A stretch of DNA of 64,000 nt from Halomonas sp. CH40 (GCA_041875495.1 CP112982.1:3410001-3474000); one strand, 5' to 3'; positions 42,981-53,114 are shown, counted from the first letter of the stretch. Notes: generated by a model from the sequence alone, not told the origin. Made by a program: numbers and translations.

Positions 42981-43943
42981 CTATTCGACGGTCATTTCGG
43001 CTAAATAGCCTGTCTTGTCCAGACGGTATTCCGCCAGATCCCGGGCCAGATGCAGCGCTCCTGAATAGACGCTGGCGGCTTCCTGGCGGATATCCTCGAT
43101 AGAGGGCGCCCCTTGGCTGCCCAGCTGATAGCGCGGGCTGAAATGGGTCAGCACCAGGTTTGGAAGCCGCGCCGATTCAGCAAAAGCCGCCACGCGTTGG
43201 GCATCGCTATGCCCTACGTCACTGGCTTTCTGGGCCAGGGCCTGGCTGTAGGTGGCTTCATGCACCAGCACCTGGGCCCCTTGGCAGGCTTCACGCAGTA
43301 ATGCCGGCTGATCATTGTCTCCCGCGATCACGATTTTCCTTGGCGGATGACTGAACGTCAGAAACGCATCGCTTTTCAGGCGTTCACCTGCCACCTCGAT
43401 ATCCATCCCCTGCTTTAGCTGGCCCCATAAAGGGCCTCTTGGCACCCCTTTCTGGCGCAGTTTTTCGATATTCAACACCGCATCAGGGTGTTTTTCCGTG
43501 AAACTGTAGCCGTAGCAAGGCACCCGGTGTGACAGCCGGGTGGTGGTCACGGCGATGCTTTCGAATTCAACGGCGGGCAACTGATCGGAACAGATGAATT
43601 CCAGCGCAAAGGGTAGCCATAGCTGTGTGTGTTCAAAGGTGGCTTCCAGCCACGCCCTGACACCCGCAGGGGCCACAATTGTCAGCGGCGCTTGCCGGCT
43701 GTGCATGGCCGCACTGGCCAGCAGGCCGGGCAGCCCATAGCAGTGGTCGCCGTGTATATGGCTGATAAAAATGGCTTTTAATGAGGTAAGCGACAGTCTG
43801 GTACGCAGGATCTGATGTTGGGTGCCCTCACCACAGTCCACCAGGTACCACCTCTTCCCCTTGCTTTCCCGCAGGGCGAGACCGGACACGTTTCTTACCT
43901 TGGTGGGCACCCCTGCCGATGTGCCGAGAAATACCAGATTCAT
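42981..43943 (-). CDS. rnz: Ribonuclease Z
   Basis: The 320-residue metallo-beta-lactamase-fold nuclease has the zinc motif HIHGDHCYGLPG and later ligands in IAGDN and LTHFSPRY. It trims tRNA 3' trailers. The start MNLVFLGTSAGVPTKVRN is canonical. It is convergent with the TRAP operon with only 10 bp between. Confidence 0.95.
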   Translation of the reverse strand: MNLVFLGTSAGVPTKVRNVSGLALRESKGKRWYLVDCGEGTQHQILRTRLSLTSLKAIFISHIHGDHCYGLPGLLASAAMHSRQAPLTIVAPAGVRAWLEATFEHTQLWLPFALEFICSDQLPAVEFESIAVTTTRLSHRVPCYGYSFTEKHPDAVLNIEKLRQKGVPRGPLWGQLKQGMDIEVAGERLKSDAFLTFSHPPRKIVIAGDNDQPALLREACQGAQVLVHEATYSQALAQKASDVGHSDAQRVAAFAESARLPNLVLTHFSPRYQLGSQGAPSIEDIRQEAASVYSGALHLARDLAEYRLDKTGYLAEMTVE

Positions 43944-44018
43944 TGCCTGCTCCCCTGACGTTGCGGCTGTATGGCTCGACTTACGTCTAACAGCTTGTTA
44001 TCATTATGCACGAAATCC

Positions 44019-44047
44019 GCGCCATTCAATGAATGGCGCTTTTTTTT
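44019..44047 (+). terminator. Strong plus-strand terminator with no upstream gene
   Basis: A perfect 10-bp inverted repeat (44019-44028 with 44030-44039) is followed by eight T residues at 44040-44047. The minus strand has no T-tract after it. The nearest plus-strand gene upstream (dctM) ends at 42970, and rnz lies on the other strand. It may end a short RNA starting within 43944-44018, or act as an attenuator in the BCCT leader. Confidence 0.8.
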
Positions 44048-44190
44048 ACACGTCTTTTCTGACGACGTTTTTTAACGGCTGAACCGCAGAAAGGCCGTTA
44101 TCCGCTCTTTGGTCTTTTTCAAGACCCGCCTGAAGCCTTATCGCTTACAAATCCCCTGCTTTAAACAAACCAACCTAAAGGGTGGCCTTG

Positions 44191-45747
44191 ATGCCTCACT
44201 CCCCGAACGAACCTCCTCAACCTGGTGGCCTACGCGCCTTGGGTGATCCTATTGTTCTGCTACTCAGCGTTGGCTTTATTGTCGCCTTTCTGCTGATGTC
44301 GTTGTTTGATATCGACCTGGTGGCCGACAGCATCAGTTCAGGCTTTGCCTGGACAGCGCTGACCCTGGGCACCTATTTCCAGCTGCTGCTGATCGCGACC
44401 TTCTTTATCGCCATTGGCCTGGCGCTAACGCCTGCCGCCAAGGCCAAGATCGGTAATCTTGATACGCCAGAAATGAGCACTTTCAAGTGGCTCTCCATCA
44501 TTCTGTGCACCCTGCTGGCCGGCGGCGGTGTCTTCTTTGCTGCGGGTGAGCCGGTGTATCACTTTGTGGTCACGCCGCCCGCCTTTGATACCGAAGCCGG
44601 TACGGCGGAAGCGGTCAGCGATGCTCTGGCCCAGTCGTTCATGCACTGGGGCTTTCTGGCCTGGGCGGTGCTCGGCTCGCTGACAGCCGTGGTTCTGGCC
44701 CATGCTCACTATGTAAAGGGCCAGCCGCTGCAGCCGCGCACCCTGCTTTTTCCGGTATTCGGCAAGCGTTTGATGCAAGGCCCGCTGGGCGGTGTTGTTG
44801 ATGCCTGCTGTGTGATCGCCCTGGTGGCCGGTACCGTCGGGCCGATTGGATTTCTGGCCACCCAGGTCAGCTTCGGCCTGCATGAGCTGTTTGGCCTGCC
44901 GGAAGGCTATATCGGCCAGCTGATTATCCTTGCCCTGCTGGCCAGCGTCTATGTGGCGTCGTCATTGAGCGGTGTGCACAGGGGCATTCAGATGCTTAGC
45001 CGCTTTAATGTGTTTCTGGCTCTGGCGATTGGCGCGGTGATTTTCATCTTTGGCCCGACGCTGTTTCTGGTGAACACCTATGCCGCCAGCATGGGGGCCT
45101 ATGTGAGTGAATTCTTCAACATGGCCACCATGACGGCGGATACCGCACCGGCCTGGTGGATGCAGTGGTGGACGGTGTTCTTCTTTGCCTGGTTTATCGG
45201 CTATGCGCCACTGATGGCGATTTTTGTGGCACGCATTTCTCGTGGGCGCACCGTGCGCGAGATGATTCTGGCGGTCGCCGTTCTGGCGCCGATTGCCACT
45301 ACCGTATGGTTCACCCTGCTGGGCGGCTCAGGTATCTATTATCAGCTGACCGGAGTGATTGACCTGACGGAAGCGCTCAACAACTTCCAGTTTGATGTCG
45401 CGACCCTGACCGTCGCCCAGGCGCTGCCCGGCGGTACCCTGATGGCACTGGCGATTCTGCTGTTGACCACCATCTTCGTGGCCACCACCGGGGATTCCAT
45501 GAGCTATGCGATTGCCATGGTCAGCGCTGGCCACGACCAGCCCAACTCAGCACTGCGGGCTTTCTGGGGCATTGCCATGGCGCTGATGGCGGCCATCCTG
45601 CTCTACATGGGCGCGGGCCAGATTGGCGTGCTGCAGCAGTTTATCGTGATCACCGCCATTCCGGTGTCGCTGATCATTCTGCCGTCGCTGTGGAAAGGCC
45701 CTCAGGCGGCCTACGCCATGGCGCGTGAACAGGGCATTATCGACTGA
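44191..45747 (+). CDS. BCCT-family betaine/choline/carnitine-type transporter
   Basis: This 518-residue protein has about twelve membrane spans and the BCCT signature around WWTVFFFAWFIGYAPLMAIF followed by VARISRGRTVREM. BCCT carriers import betaine, choline, carnitine or related quaternary and tertiary amines with sodium or protons. The classic substrate-box tryptophans are only partly kept (FFFAWFIGYAP in place of YWAWWISWAP), so substrate is open. I start it at ATG 44191, with AAAGGG 8 nt upstream. It is not in the amine cluster, but TMAO or betaine uptake cannot be excluded. Confidence 0.92.
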   Translation: MPHSPNEPPQPGGLRALGDPIVLLLSVGFIVAFLLMSLFDIDLVADSISSGFAWTALTLGTYFQLLLIATFFIAIGLALTPAAKAKIGNLDTPEMSTFKWLSIILCTLLAGGGVFFAAGEPVYHFVVTPPAFDTEAGTAEAVSDALAQSFMHWGFLAWAVLGSLTAVVLAHAHYVKGQPLQPRTLLFPVFGKRLMQGPLGGVVDACCVIALVAGTVGPIGFLATQVSFGLHELFGLPEGYIGQLIILALLASVYVASSLSGVHRGIQMLSRFNVFLALAIGAVIFIFGPTLFLVNTYAASMGAYVSEFFNMATMTADTAPAWWMQWWTVFFFAWFIGYAPLMAIFVARISRGRTVREMILAVAVLAPIATTVWFTLLGGSGIYYQLTGVIDLTEALNNFQFDVATLTVAQALPGGTLMALAILLLTTIFVATTGDSMSYAIAMVSAGHDQPNSALRAFWGIAMALMAAILLYMGAGQIGVLQQFIVITAIPVSLIILPSLWKGPQAAYAMAREQGIID

Positions 45748-45800
45748 CCAGCGTACTACCCGCCCATCCTGCAGGCGCTGTGGGGTGGGCACCCCTTTCT

Positions 45801-46232
45801 TCATGAATCAAGCAGTTCACGGCCTGCTTGTGCCAGCAGATCATCCACGGGCTTGCGCACGTAGTCATGCTGGTGGTAGCCGTCATCCACCACCTTGCCG
45901 TCCCAGGCCACAATATCCAGATCCATGGTCCGCGGGCCGGATTTGATCGGGCCACGCACTCTCCCCAAACGATCTTCAACCTTTTTCAGATACGCCTTGA
46001 AGGCTGGGCGCTCAAGGGAGGTCGCGACAAGCACGGCGCTGTTGAGGAAGTCTGGCTGGGCCTGGAACCCCACCGGTGTGGTGCGAATCGGCTGTGTACG
46101 CGCCAGCAGGTCGCATTCCGTCTCCAGAATCTCGATGACCTGTGCAAAATGGTAGTCAGGGTCAATATTCGACCCAATCGAGATGACGCATTCGTGCCGT
46201 TCTGGGTGGGCCTGTGCGGGCGCTTGCGACAT
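45801..46232 (-). CDS. folK: Hydroxymethyldihydropterin pyrophosphokinase
   Basis: The 143-residue protein has the HPPK segments SIGSNIDP, TTPVGFQAQPDFLNSAV and GPRTMDLDIVAWDG. It activates the pterin for dihydropteroate synthesis in folate biosynthesis. Start ATG 46232 has GAGGA upstream; ATG 46241 lies too near that site. The C-terminal part diverges from E. coli FolK, so it may belong to a variant clade of the family. Confidence 0.88.
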   Translation of the reverse strand: MSQAPAQAHPERHECVISIGSNIDPDYHFAQVIEILETECDLLARTQPIRTTPVGFQAQPDFLNSAVLVATSLERPAFKAYLKKVEDRLGRVRGPIKSGPRTMDLDIVAWDGKVVDDGYHQHDYVRKPVDDLLAQAGRELLDS

Positions 46233-46382
46233 GATCAACATCCTCGAAGATTGGAAGGAATATTAGCCTAACGATTCCTGCTTTTTGTGCAAGTGCTGTA
46301 CAACTTATTGACAAACGCTTGCCTCACGCTGAAAGTATGGCTCACTTTTGAATGCATCTTCTTACCCGATGAGGAAACCGTC

Positions 46383-47141
46383 ATGAGCGCTCAGGCAGCA
46401 CTGATTACCGGCGGCGCCACGCGTCTTGGCCGCCACTTTGCAGAGGCATTGGCATCGGCTGGCTACGATATCGCCCTGCACGTCAACAGCTCTCGCCAGG
46501 AGGCAGACGAGGTGGCAGGGGGCATCCGCGCATCCGGCCGCGATTGCGAGGTGTTTAGCTGCAACTTTCTAAGTAACGCCGCTGAAGACGATCTGGGCGG
46601 GCTTGTTCAGCGCGTCAAAGCACGTTTCCCGCACTTGAACGTGCTGGTCAACAGCGCTTCCGCCTATGAACCAGCCCCCATCGCCGAGACAGAGCTGGCC
46701 ATGCTGGAAACCCAGTTTCGCGTCAATATGTTTACTCCGCTGCTATTGACCCGCCACTTTGCTAACGCTGTCGATGAGGGCCGTGTGGTCAACATCATCG
46801 ATAATAAAGTGGCCTATCACCAGTATCCCTATGCCGCCTATCTGCTGTCAAAGAAGAGCCTGGCCGATATGACCCGCATGGCGGCGCTGGAGTTTTCCCC
46901 ACGCCTGCGCGTCAATGGCATCGCCCCTGGTGTGGTGTTGCCAGCCTCCCAGCGCACCAGCGATTATATCCAGTGGCGTATCGAGGGAATTCCCGCCGAC
47001 CGCCAGGGTCATCCGGATCATCTGGTCCAGGCCCTGCACTATCTGCTGGATAACGCCTTTGTAGTCGGCCAGATCCTGTTTGTGGATGGCGGCGAATCCA
47101 TCAACCTGGAAGGCCGCCACTCGGAAAATTACCCTGGCTGA
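46383..47141 (+). CDS. folM: SDR-family pteridine/dihydromonapterin reductase (FolM-like)
   Basis: The 252-residue short-chain dehydrogenase has the cofactor motif TGGATRLGRHFAEAL and the catalytic YLLSK. It resembles FolM, which reduces dihydromonapterin or dihydrofolate with NADPH. Divergence from folK (151 bp apart) supports a pterin role. GAGGA lies just upstream of ATG 46383; the frame is open further upstream without support. A different SDR substrate is possible. Confidence 0.8.
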   Translation: MSAQAALITGGATRLGRHFAEALASAGYDIALHVNSSRQEADEVAGGIRASGRDCEVFSCNFLSNAAEDDLGGLVQRVKARFPHLNVLVNSASAYEPAPIAETELAMLETQFRVNMFTPLLLTRHFANAVDEGRVVNIIDNKVAYHQYPYAAYLLSKKSLADMTRMAALEFSPRLRVNGIAPGVVLPASQRTSDYIQWRIEGIPADRQGHPDHLVQALHYLLDNAFVVGQILFVDGGESINLEGRHSENYPG

Positions 47142-47152
47142 TGAGACTCACC

Positions 47153-47190
47153 AACCAACAAGGCCGCCCAATCGGGCGGCCTTGTTGGTT
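47153..47190. terminator. Bidirectional terminator between folM and mscS-type gene
   Basis: A perfect 17-bp stem (47153-47169 with 47174-47190, loop AATC) lies between two convergent genes. It is GC-rich at the tip and ends in TTGTTGGTT / its complement, so it can act on both strands. Confidence 0.85.
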
Positions 47191-47214
47191 CAGTGGCGAG
47201 GTAGCAGCAAAACG

Positions 47215-49536
47215 CTAGATATCATCGCCTGATGGGTTGGCGTTTGATGGATCGGAGTAGCTTTGCAGGCTCTGCTTTGGATCATCATGGCGCACCTCGA
47301 CCTTCTTGTTGTCAGGCATGGCATCCAGCACGCGGATATTGGCGGCTGGAGACTTGCCGGCTTTGTCTTCACCGAAATACATGGTGGTATGCGGGAAGGG
47401 AATCTCGATACCGGCCTGATCAAAGCGCAGCTTGACCAGACGGTTGTAGGCGCGCCCTACCGACCACTGATCGCCAGGGGTGGTCTTGATGACCACCCGG
47501 ATATTGACCGAGCTGTCGGCCAGAGCCACCACGCCGGGCACATCCAGAGGTGCCAGCAGTTTAAAGCCATGATCCTCGCTGGCTTTAAGATCCTCAAAGG
47601 CCAGATGCAGCTGTTCAACCGCTTCATCAATGCTTTCACGGTAGGCAATACCGTACTCGCCAATATGGTTACCGTATTCACGCATATAGTTGGAGACGGT
47701 ATCCACGCTGGAAAACGGCACAATATGATAGGTGCCGTAAAGATCACGGATACCCACCGAGCGGATGCTGAGCCTTTCCGCCGTACCAGTAACGCCGCCC
47801 ACGGTGACCACATCGCCAGCATTCATGGCATTTTCCACCTGGATGAAGATACCGGTAATCACATCCTGCACCAGCTTCTGGGCACCAAAACCAATCGCCA
47901 AACCCAAGACACCGGCACCGGCGATCAAGGGGCCAATATTAATGCCGATTTCCGACAGCACTATCATGCTGGTCATGGTGACTACGGCAATTGCCAGGGC
48001 ATTACGGAACAGGCTAAGCAACGTCTTGGCCCGTGCCGATGGCTCACCGCTGCCAGTATCCGGGTTCAACTTATGCTCGATCAGGCTGGCAAGCCCTAAC
48101 CAGGTACCAATCGACAGGATCAGGATAAAGGCAACATTAATCAGCTTGTTGATCAGTTGGGTACCGCTTTCCGAGGCATACCAGGTGGGCAGATCAAAGG
48201 CCCCCCAGGCGTCCAGCACCACCATGATCACCAGAATGGCGATAATGGTGCGCAATACCCGCAGCGCATTGGGCACGTAGCTGTTCAGGCGTTTTTCCAG
48301 CAGCGGCAGTTTCTGGCGCAGTTCGCTGGACAGGGTGATACGCCGCCCGATGGTCTGGGTCAGGAAAGACGAGACCAGAATGCCTGCCACTACGGCTGCC
48401 AGGGTTTGCAGAGTGGCAAAGAGCACATAGGGCAAGGCATCGACTGGGCGTGTCAGGGTCAATACAAAGACCATCAGGAAGTAGAGCAAGGCAAACAGGT
48501 GCCAGGTACGGGCAAACAGTTGCAGCGTGACACGGCTGGCAGTAAAGCTGGCGTTGCGCGCCAAGGCATTGATGTTATCGCGCAGGCGCGCGCGGTTTTT
48601 GAGTATCACCGCCACCGCATAAATAAAGGCAAACACCATGATAAGCGTGCCCAACGCCTGCCCCAAGGTAGGTGCCAGGTAGTAATTGACCAGCGGCACC
48701 GCCACCATCAACCCGTAGCCGACCATACCGACTAACCGCGCCAGCCAGCGGTTCCAGTAGGAGGCTTCATTGGCGGAAATCGGCAACAAGCGCAGCCCTT
48801 CATAGCGGGAGGAGAACAGCATTCGCACGGCAGCCTTGATAAGCTCAATCACCAGAAAGGCATTCAGAAAGAGGGATGCTCGGGTGGAAAGACCACCCGT
48901 TTCGCCAATGGCAAAGGTGGCAATCAAATTACCGCCCACATAGGCAAAGGCCACGATCAACACATCAATCAAGGCGGCCACAGCCACGCAGAGAATCAGG
49001 CGCAGCACGGGTGTCAGCCCATAGCCATCCCGTGACCACAGGCTAAGCTTGGTGAACAGTGGACGACTCACCTGACGAAAAACAACAAACAGAATAAAGG
49101 TCGCCAGCACCACCAGCCCCAGATTGATACTGGCGCTAATAAAAGCAGACGAATCAAAGGTCCCAGCATCTTCTCCTGTAAACAGGCCGGTGACGATATA
49201 GAGCGTCTGCTCCAGCTGTTCGCCGACATCACCGACAACCCCACTGGTCATTTCAGCAATCTGGCGAGGAATGGAAACATCCTCGGCGTCCATATCACTG
49301 CCTTGCGCAGCCGATGCCTGCACATCTTCCGCAACGCCCGATGCCTGGTTACGCAGCAAGTTGATCAGTTCCTGACGGGACTGCTCATTTTCGAGCAGAT
49401 CCGCCAGCGTGCTGTAAGAAGCTTGATCGCTCTGAGCAGTATTATCTGCAGTTTGCGCCAGTACTGGTGTTGTTATGGTAACGAGCGTCATCAACAGCCA
49501 GATGCCTAGCCAGGGCAAAAGTCTTAGTGGCATCAC
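47215..49536 (-). CDS. MscS-type mechanosensitive channel, large form
   Basis: The 773-residue protein has a signal peptide or first span (residues 5-28), a periplasmic segment to about 130, roughly ten hydrophobic spans, and a C-terminal MscS domain with the pore-lining helix GVLGLAIGFGAQKLVQDVI followed by GIFIQVENAMNAGDVV. Such channels open under membrane tension during osmotic downshock, which suits a halophile. The C-terminal tail is charged and extends about 50 residues beyond the MscS fold. Confidence 0.92.
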   Translation of the reverse strand: MMPLRLLPWLGIWLLMTLVTITTPVLAQTADNTAQSDQASYSTLADLLENEQSRQELINLLRNQASGVAEDVQASAAQGSDMDAEDVSIPRQIAEMTSGVVGDVGEQLEQTLYIVTGLFTGEDAGTFDSSAFISASINLGLVVLATFILFVVFRQVSRPLFTKLSLWSRDGYGLTPVLRLILCVAVAALIDVLIVAFAYVGGNLIATFAIGETGGLSTRASLFLNAFLVIELIKAAVRMLFSSRYEGLRLLPISANEASYWNRWLARLVGMVGYGLMVAVPLVNYYLAPTLGQALGTLIMVFAFIYAVAVILKNRARLRDNINALARNASFTASRVTLQLFARTWHLFALLYFLMVFVLTLTRPVDALPYVLFATLQTLAAVVAGILVSSFLTQTIGRRITLSSELRQKLPLLEKRLNSYVPNALRVLRTIIAILVIMVVLDAWGAFDLPTWYASESGTQLINKLINVAFILILSIGTWLGLASLIEHKLNPDTGSGEPSARAKTLLSLFRNALAIAVVTMTSMIVLSEIGINIGPLIAGAGVLGLAIGFGAQKLVQDVITGIFIQVENAMNAGDVVTVGGVTGTAERLSIRSVGIRDLYGTYHIVPFSSVDTVSNYMREYGNHIGEYGIAYRESIDEAVEQLHLAFEDLKASEDHGFKLLAPLDVPGVVALADSSVNIRVVIKTTPGDQWSVGRAYNRLVKLRFDQAGIEIPFPHTTMYFGEDKAGKSPAANIRVLDAMPDNKKVEVRHDDPKQSLQSYSDPSNANPSGDDI

Positions 49537-49634
49537 TGAGCTACCTCATGGGTGATTGAAATGGGTGATTGAATTTTACTATTTAGCCTAACATGCTCTT
49601 ATGTTGGGTTTGCATACCATACGGGCAAAAACAC

Positions 49635-50063
49635 TCAGCAAAGTGGCGCTAACCAGTGGTGGGCCAATAGCAGCACCAGTGCATAGCGGCCCCCTTTGGC
49701 AACCAGTATCCATACAACTGCTCGCCACCAGGGCAGGCGGAACACACCGGCCAGCACCGTCAAGGGGTCACCGACGACTGGCAGCCAGGAAAGCAGCAGG
49801 CTGGCTTCACCTAGCCGATGATACCAGCTCTCGGCCCTGGCCAGGCCCTCAGGAGTAGCAGGGAACCAGCGCCGATGCTGAAAGCGCCGGGCATAGCGGC
49901 CCATCCAGACGTTAACCAGGCTGCCCAGGGTATTGCCCAAGGTCGCCACCACCCACAGCCAGACAACCGGTTCCCCCAGACACCACAGCCGCGCCAGCCA
50001 GATTTCCGACCCACCCGGCAGCAAGGTGGCACTTGCCAGGGCCACCAGAAACAGGCTCAGCAC
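49635..50063 (-). CDS. yqaA: YqaA-family inner-membrane protein (DedA/VTT-like)
   Basis: The 142-residue protein has three to four hydrophobic spans and the VTT-type pattern TLGNTLGSLVNVWMGRYARR and SWLPVVGDPLTVLAGVFR. The family is related to DedA membrane proteins of uncertain function. It starts MLSLFLVALASATLLPGGSE, typical of YqaA. Confidence 0.88.
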   Translation of the reverse strand: MLSLFLVALASATLLPGGSEIWLARLWCLGEPVVWLWVVATLGNTLGSLVNVWMGRYARRFQHRRWFPATPEGLARAESWYHRLGEASLLLSWLPVVGDPLTVLAGVFRLPWWRAVVWILVAKGGRYALVLLLAHHWLAPLC

Positions 50064-50106
50064 GCCGATATGCTCAGTTTGGCAGCAGCATCATGCATAT
50101 TATTTT

Positions 50107-50934
50107 TTACCAGGACGCAGGAAGATGGCCACCCAGCTGAGCGGTCACTTCTGCAGCCGTTGAGCGTACCAGTTGGCCAAGCTCAGCCAGGCGGGTATCC
50201 GGAATCCGCGCCACCGGCCCGGACACCGAAATGGCCGCCAGCGGGTGGCCGTGCTCGTCGTGGATACATGCCGCGACACAGTGCAGGCCAATGGCATGCT
50301 CTTCACGGTCACAGGCAAACCCCGCGCGCCGGATGCTGGCCATTTCCTGCTCCAGGGCACTGGGCGTTGCCAGTGTATTGGCAGTGACCGGCGTCAGCTT
50401 ATGATTCGCCAGCAGCTGATTGCGCTCATCATCGGCCATCCAGGCCAGCAGTGCCTTGCCCACCCCGGAGGCATGTAAAGGTGCCCGCGAGCCGAGGCGG
50501 GTAATCATACGCATCATTTGCGGGGATTCATGCTGGGCGAGAAACACTGCCGCAGTACCATCACGAATGCCGAGGTTGGCGGTTTCCCCGCTGTCGCGGG
50601 TCAGTCGGCGCAGATAGGGGCGGCTGGTGGCAACAAAATCCCGTGCTTCCAGAAAACTGTTGCCGATACGGAATGTCTTGACGTCGATCCGCCATAGGCC
50701 CTGTTCGTTTTCCTGGCTGACAAACCCCTGACTTTGCAACGCCTGCAGCAGCCGGTGGGTGGTGGAAGGCGCTAGCTCGGCCATTTCCGCCAGCTCAGAA
50801 AGTGCCAGCCCACGCGGGCTTAACGCCAGGTATTCAAGCAGTGTCAGGCCACGCACCAATGATTGACTATGGCCACCGCTGACCTTGTTGCTGCCAGCAG
50901 GTCGCCCGGCGGTTCTGCGCTTTACCTCATTCAC
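50107..50934 (-). CDS. IclR-family transcriptional regulator
   Basis: This 275-residue protein has an N-terminal winged helix (LVRGLTLLEYLALSPRGLAL, about residues 27-90) and an IclR effector domain (about 100-265, with HASGVGKALLAWM and AISVSGPVARI). It lies downstream of the enoyl-CoA hydratase gene on the same strand but separated from it by a strong hairpin. Target unknown. Confidence 0.93.
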   Translation of the reverse strand: MNEVKRRTAGRPAGSNKVSGGHSQSLVRGLTLLEYLALSPRGLALSELAEMAELAPSTTHRLLQALQSQGFVSQENEQGLWRIDVKTFRIGNSFLEARDFVATSRPYLRRLTRDSGETANLGIRDGTAAVFLAQHESPQMMRMITRLGSRAPLHASGVGKALLAWMADDERNQLLANHKLTPVTANTLATPSALEQEMASIRRAGFACDREEHAIGLHCVAACIHDEHGHPLAAISVSGPVARIPDTRLAELGQLVRSTAAEVTAQLGGHLPASW

Positions 50935-51020
50935 TCCGCTGTCTCCTTTAAAATGTTCCCTTGGCGCTGCTGTCTAAAGAGGTATCAGCCCCTTTGCAGG
51001 CGACGAAATAGGGACAGGAT

Positions 51021-51048
51021 AACGCGACAGCTCTCGAGCTGTCGCGTT
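51021..51048. terminator. Hairpin between the enoyl-CoA hydratase and iclR genes
   Basis: A perfect 12-bp stem (51021-51032 with 51037-51048, loop CTCG) lies 43 bp after the hydratase stop on the minus strand. The T-tract is short, but the stem is very stable. Confidence 0.7.
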
Positions 51049-51091
51049 TGCGGAAATGTTTTCCATTCGAGGCAGCTGAGCGGCCGAATGC

Positions 51092-51919
51092 CTAGCGGTG
51101 CTTCCACTCGGGGTGACGCTTGGCAATAAAGGCATCAATGCCTTCTGCTACGTCTTCTGCCAGCATGTTGCAGGCCATGGTCTCACCTGCAAAAGCGTAG
51201 GCTTCTTCCAACGGCATGGCCAGCTGGCGGCCAAACATGGCCTTGCCGGTACGTACCGCCACCGCACTCTTGGCGCAGATTTTGTCGGTCAGTTCCGCCA
51301 CGGCCGCATCCAGCTCGGCATCCTCGGCCACCCGGTTGATCAGCCCCCAGTCAAGCGCGGTGTCGGCAGTGATAAAATCGCCGGTCAGCAGCATTTCCAT
51401 GGCGCGTTTGCGTGCCACATTGCGTGATAGCGCCACCGCTGGGGTGGAACAGAACAGGCCAACGTTAATCCCTGAGACGGCAAAGCGGGTGCTTTGTGCC
51501 GCCACCGCCAGATCACAGCTGGCCACCAGCTGACAGCCTGCCGCCGTGGCAATACCCTGCACACGGGCAATCACTGGCACCGGCAGGTTAACAATTGCCT
51601 GCATCACCTCGCTGCAACGCGCAAACAGCGTCTGGTAATAGGCTTTTTCCGGGTTAGCACGCATCTGCTTAAGGTCGTGGCCAGCGCAGAAGGCCTTGCC
51701 TTCGGCGGTCAGCACCACGCAGCGCACGCTATCATCTTGTGCAATATCACTCAGCGCCGTGTGCAGGGCTGCCAACATATCTTCAGACAGCGCATTGAAG
51801 CTTTTCGGCGCATTCATGGTCAGCGTGGTCACGCCGTTGCTGTCTTCACGCAGCAGCAATGCAGCCGGAGCCTCATCGCTGGTCGCAGTAGTCGAGGGTG
51901 TCATTGTCGTTGTTGTCAT
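51092..51919 (-). CDS. Enoyl-CoA hydratase/isomerase family protein
   Basis: The 275-residue crotonase-fold protein has the CoA-binding and oxyanion segments GKAFCAGHDLKQM and VQGIATAAGCQLVASCDLAVA. It resembles the ECHDC3-like subgroup. The first 18 residues are Thr/Ser-rich and probably unstructured, so translation may start later. Substrate is not predictable. Confidence 0.9.
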   Translation of the reverse strand: MTTTTMTPSTTATSDEAPAALLLREDSNGVTTLTMNAPKSFNALSEDMLAALHTALSDIAQDDSVRCVVLTAEGKAFCAGHDLKQMRANPEKAYYQTLFARCSEVMQAIVNLPVPVIARVQGIATAAGCQLVASCDLAVAAQSTRFAVSGINVGLFCSTPAVALSRNVARKRAMEMLLTGDFITADTALDWGLINRVAEDAELDAAVAELTDKICAKSAVAVRTGKAMFGRQLAMPLEEAYAFAGETMACNMLAEDVAEGIDAFIAKRHPEWKHR

Positions 51920-52051
51920 CAGGCGTTACTCCATCAACGGATAGCGGATTGAGCTGCTAGTCTAGCCCGTTGAGCCAGTCCTGCGGGCAACCTACGACGA
52001 AAGGCGAATAGGCGCCTTAAAACGTTAAGTGGATGCCTTTGGCAGCGGCTT

Positions 52052-53026
52052 TCAAGACGTGCGGCGGACGCTCTTGCTCAGGTCACGCCCAATGGGATGC
52101 GGCTCGCCCCGCGCCTTGGCCAGATCAATCTGGCGCTGGCGGGCACGCGCCGCTGCGCGGGTCTTTTCAGGCAGCGTATCAATGCAGTGGGGGCAGCTGA
52201 TGCCCAGCTCAAACGCCGCGCTGGTACGGTCATCCGCCGACAGCGGCTGGCGGCAGGCATGACACAGGGTGTGATCCCCTTCACTGAGGTCATGGCGCAC
52301 GCTGACCCGGTTATCAAACACAAAGCAGTCGCCGCGCCACAGCGACTGTTCTTCAGGCACTTTTTCCAGATAGCTGAGTACGCCCCCCTTGAGATGGTAG
52401 ACGTTTTCAAAGCCTTCTTTGAGCATGAAGCTCGACGCTTTTTCACAGCGGATGCCACCGGTGCAGAACATGGCGACTTTCTTGTGCTTCTCGGGATCAT
52501 AGTGCTCCCGCACATAGTCGGGAAACTCCCGGAAAGACGCCGTTTGTGGGTCAATGGCCCCTTCAAAGCTGCCGATGCCGACTTCGTAATCGTTGCGGGT
52601 GTCAATCACCAGCACTTCGGGGTCGCTGATTACCGCATTCCAGTCTTCCGGCTCAACGTAAGTCCCCACGGTGTCGTTGGGGTCGATGCCCGGCACACCC
52701 AGCGTGACGATCTCTTTTTTCAGCTTGACCTTGGTGCGATAGAAAGGCGGCTCATCGCAGAAGGACTCTTTGTAGAAGGCCGGATTGTGGGCTATATCCG
52801 CCAGGCGTGGGTCCCGGCTCAGCCAGTCTATCAGAGCGTCGATATTCTCACGGCGGCCCGCTACCGTGCCGTTGATACCTTCCTTGGCCAGTAGCAAGGT
52901 GCCTTTTATGTGATTATCCAACATCACCTGATAGAGCGGCTCGCGCAGCTCGGCGGTGTTGTCCAGGGTGACGAATTTATACAGGGCTGCCACCACAATC
53001 GGCGGCGTTGACGTCTTAGGGTTCAT
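52052..53026 (-). CDS. trhO: tRNA uridine(34) hydroxylase (rhodanese-type, YceA)
   Basis: The 324-residue protein has an acylphosphatase-like N-terminal domain ([17 protein letters not shown]), a rhodanese domain with the catalytic loop [15 protein letters not shown], and C-terminal cysteine pairs (CHACRQ, CPHC). This is the TrhO layout; the enzyme makes 5-hydroxyuridine at tRNA position 34. I start it at ATG 53026 (GGAG 7 nt upstream) instead of the longer frame to 53071. Confidence 0.93.
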   Translation of the reverse strand: MNPKTSTPPIVVAALYKFVTLDNTAELREPLYQVMLDNHIKGTLLLAKEGINGTVAGRRENIDALIDWLSRDPRLADIAHNPAFYKESFCDEPPFYRTKVKLKKEIVTLGVPGIDPNDTVGTYVEPEDWNAVISDPEVLVIDTRNDYEVGIGSFEGAIDPQTASFREFPDYVREHYDPEKHKKVAMFCTGGIRCEKASSFMLKEGFENVYHLKGGVLSYLEKVPEEQSLWRGDCFVFDNRVSVRHDLSEGDHTLCHACRQPLSADDRTSAAFELGISCPHCIDTLPEKTRAAARARQRQIDLAKARGEPHPIGRDLSKSVRRTS

Positions 53027-53114
53027 CAAGGGCTCCAGGTGGTCGCCCGCGTAAAGGGCGGACCGGATCAAAAAACGCGCATTTTACGCGGAACAGACCG
53101 CTCTCGCACCCCCC

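Noticed and set aside
44191..45747. TMAO transporter of the amine pathway
   Set aside because: The BCCT gene lies outside the cluster beyond two IS elements, and the substrate cannot be read from the sequence; no TmoXWV-type ABC transporter is in the window.
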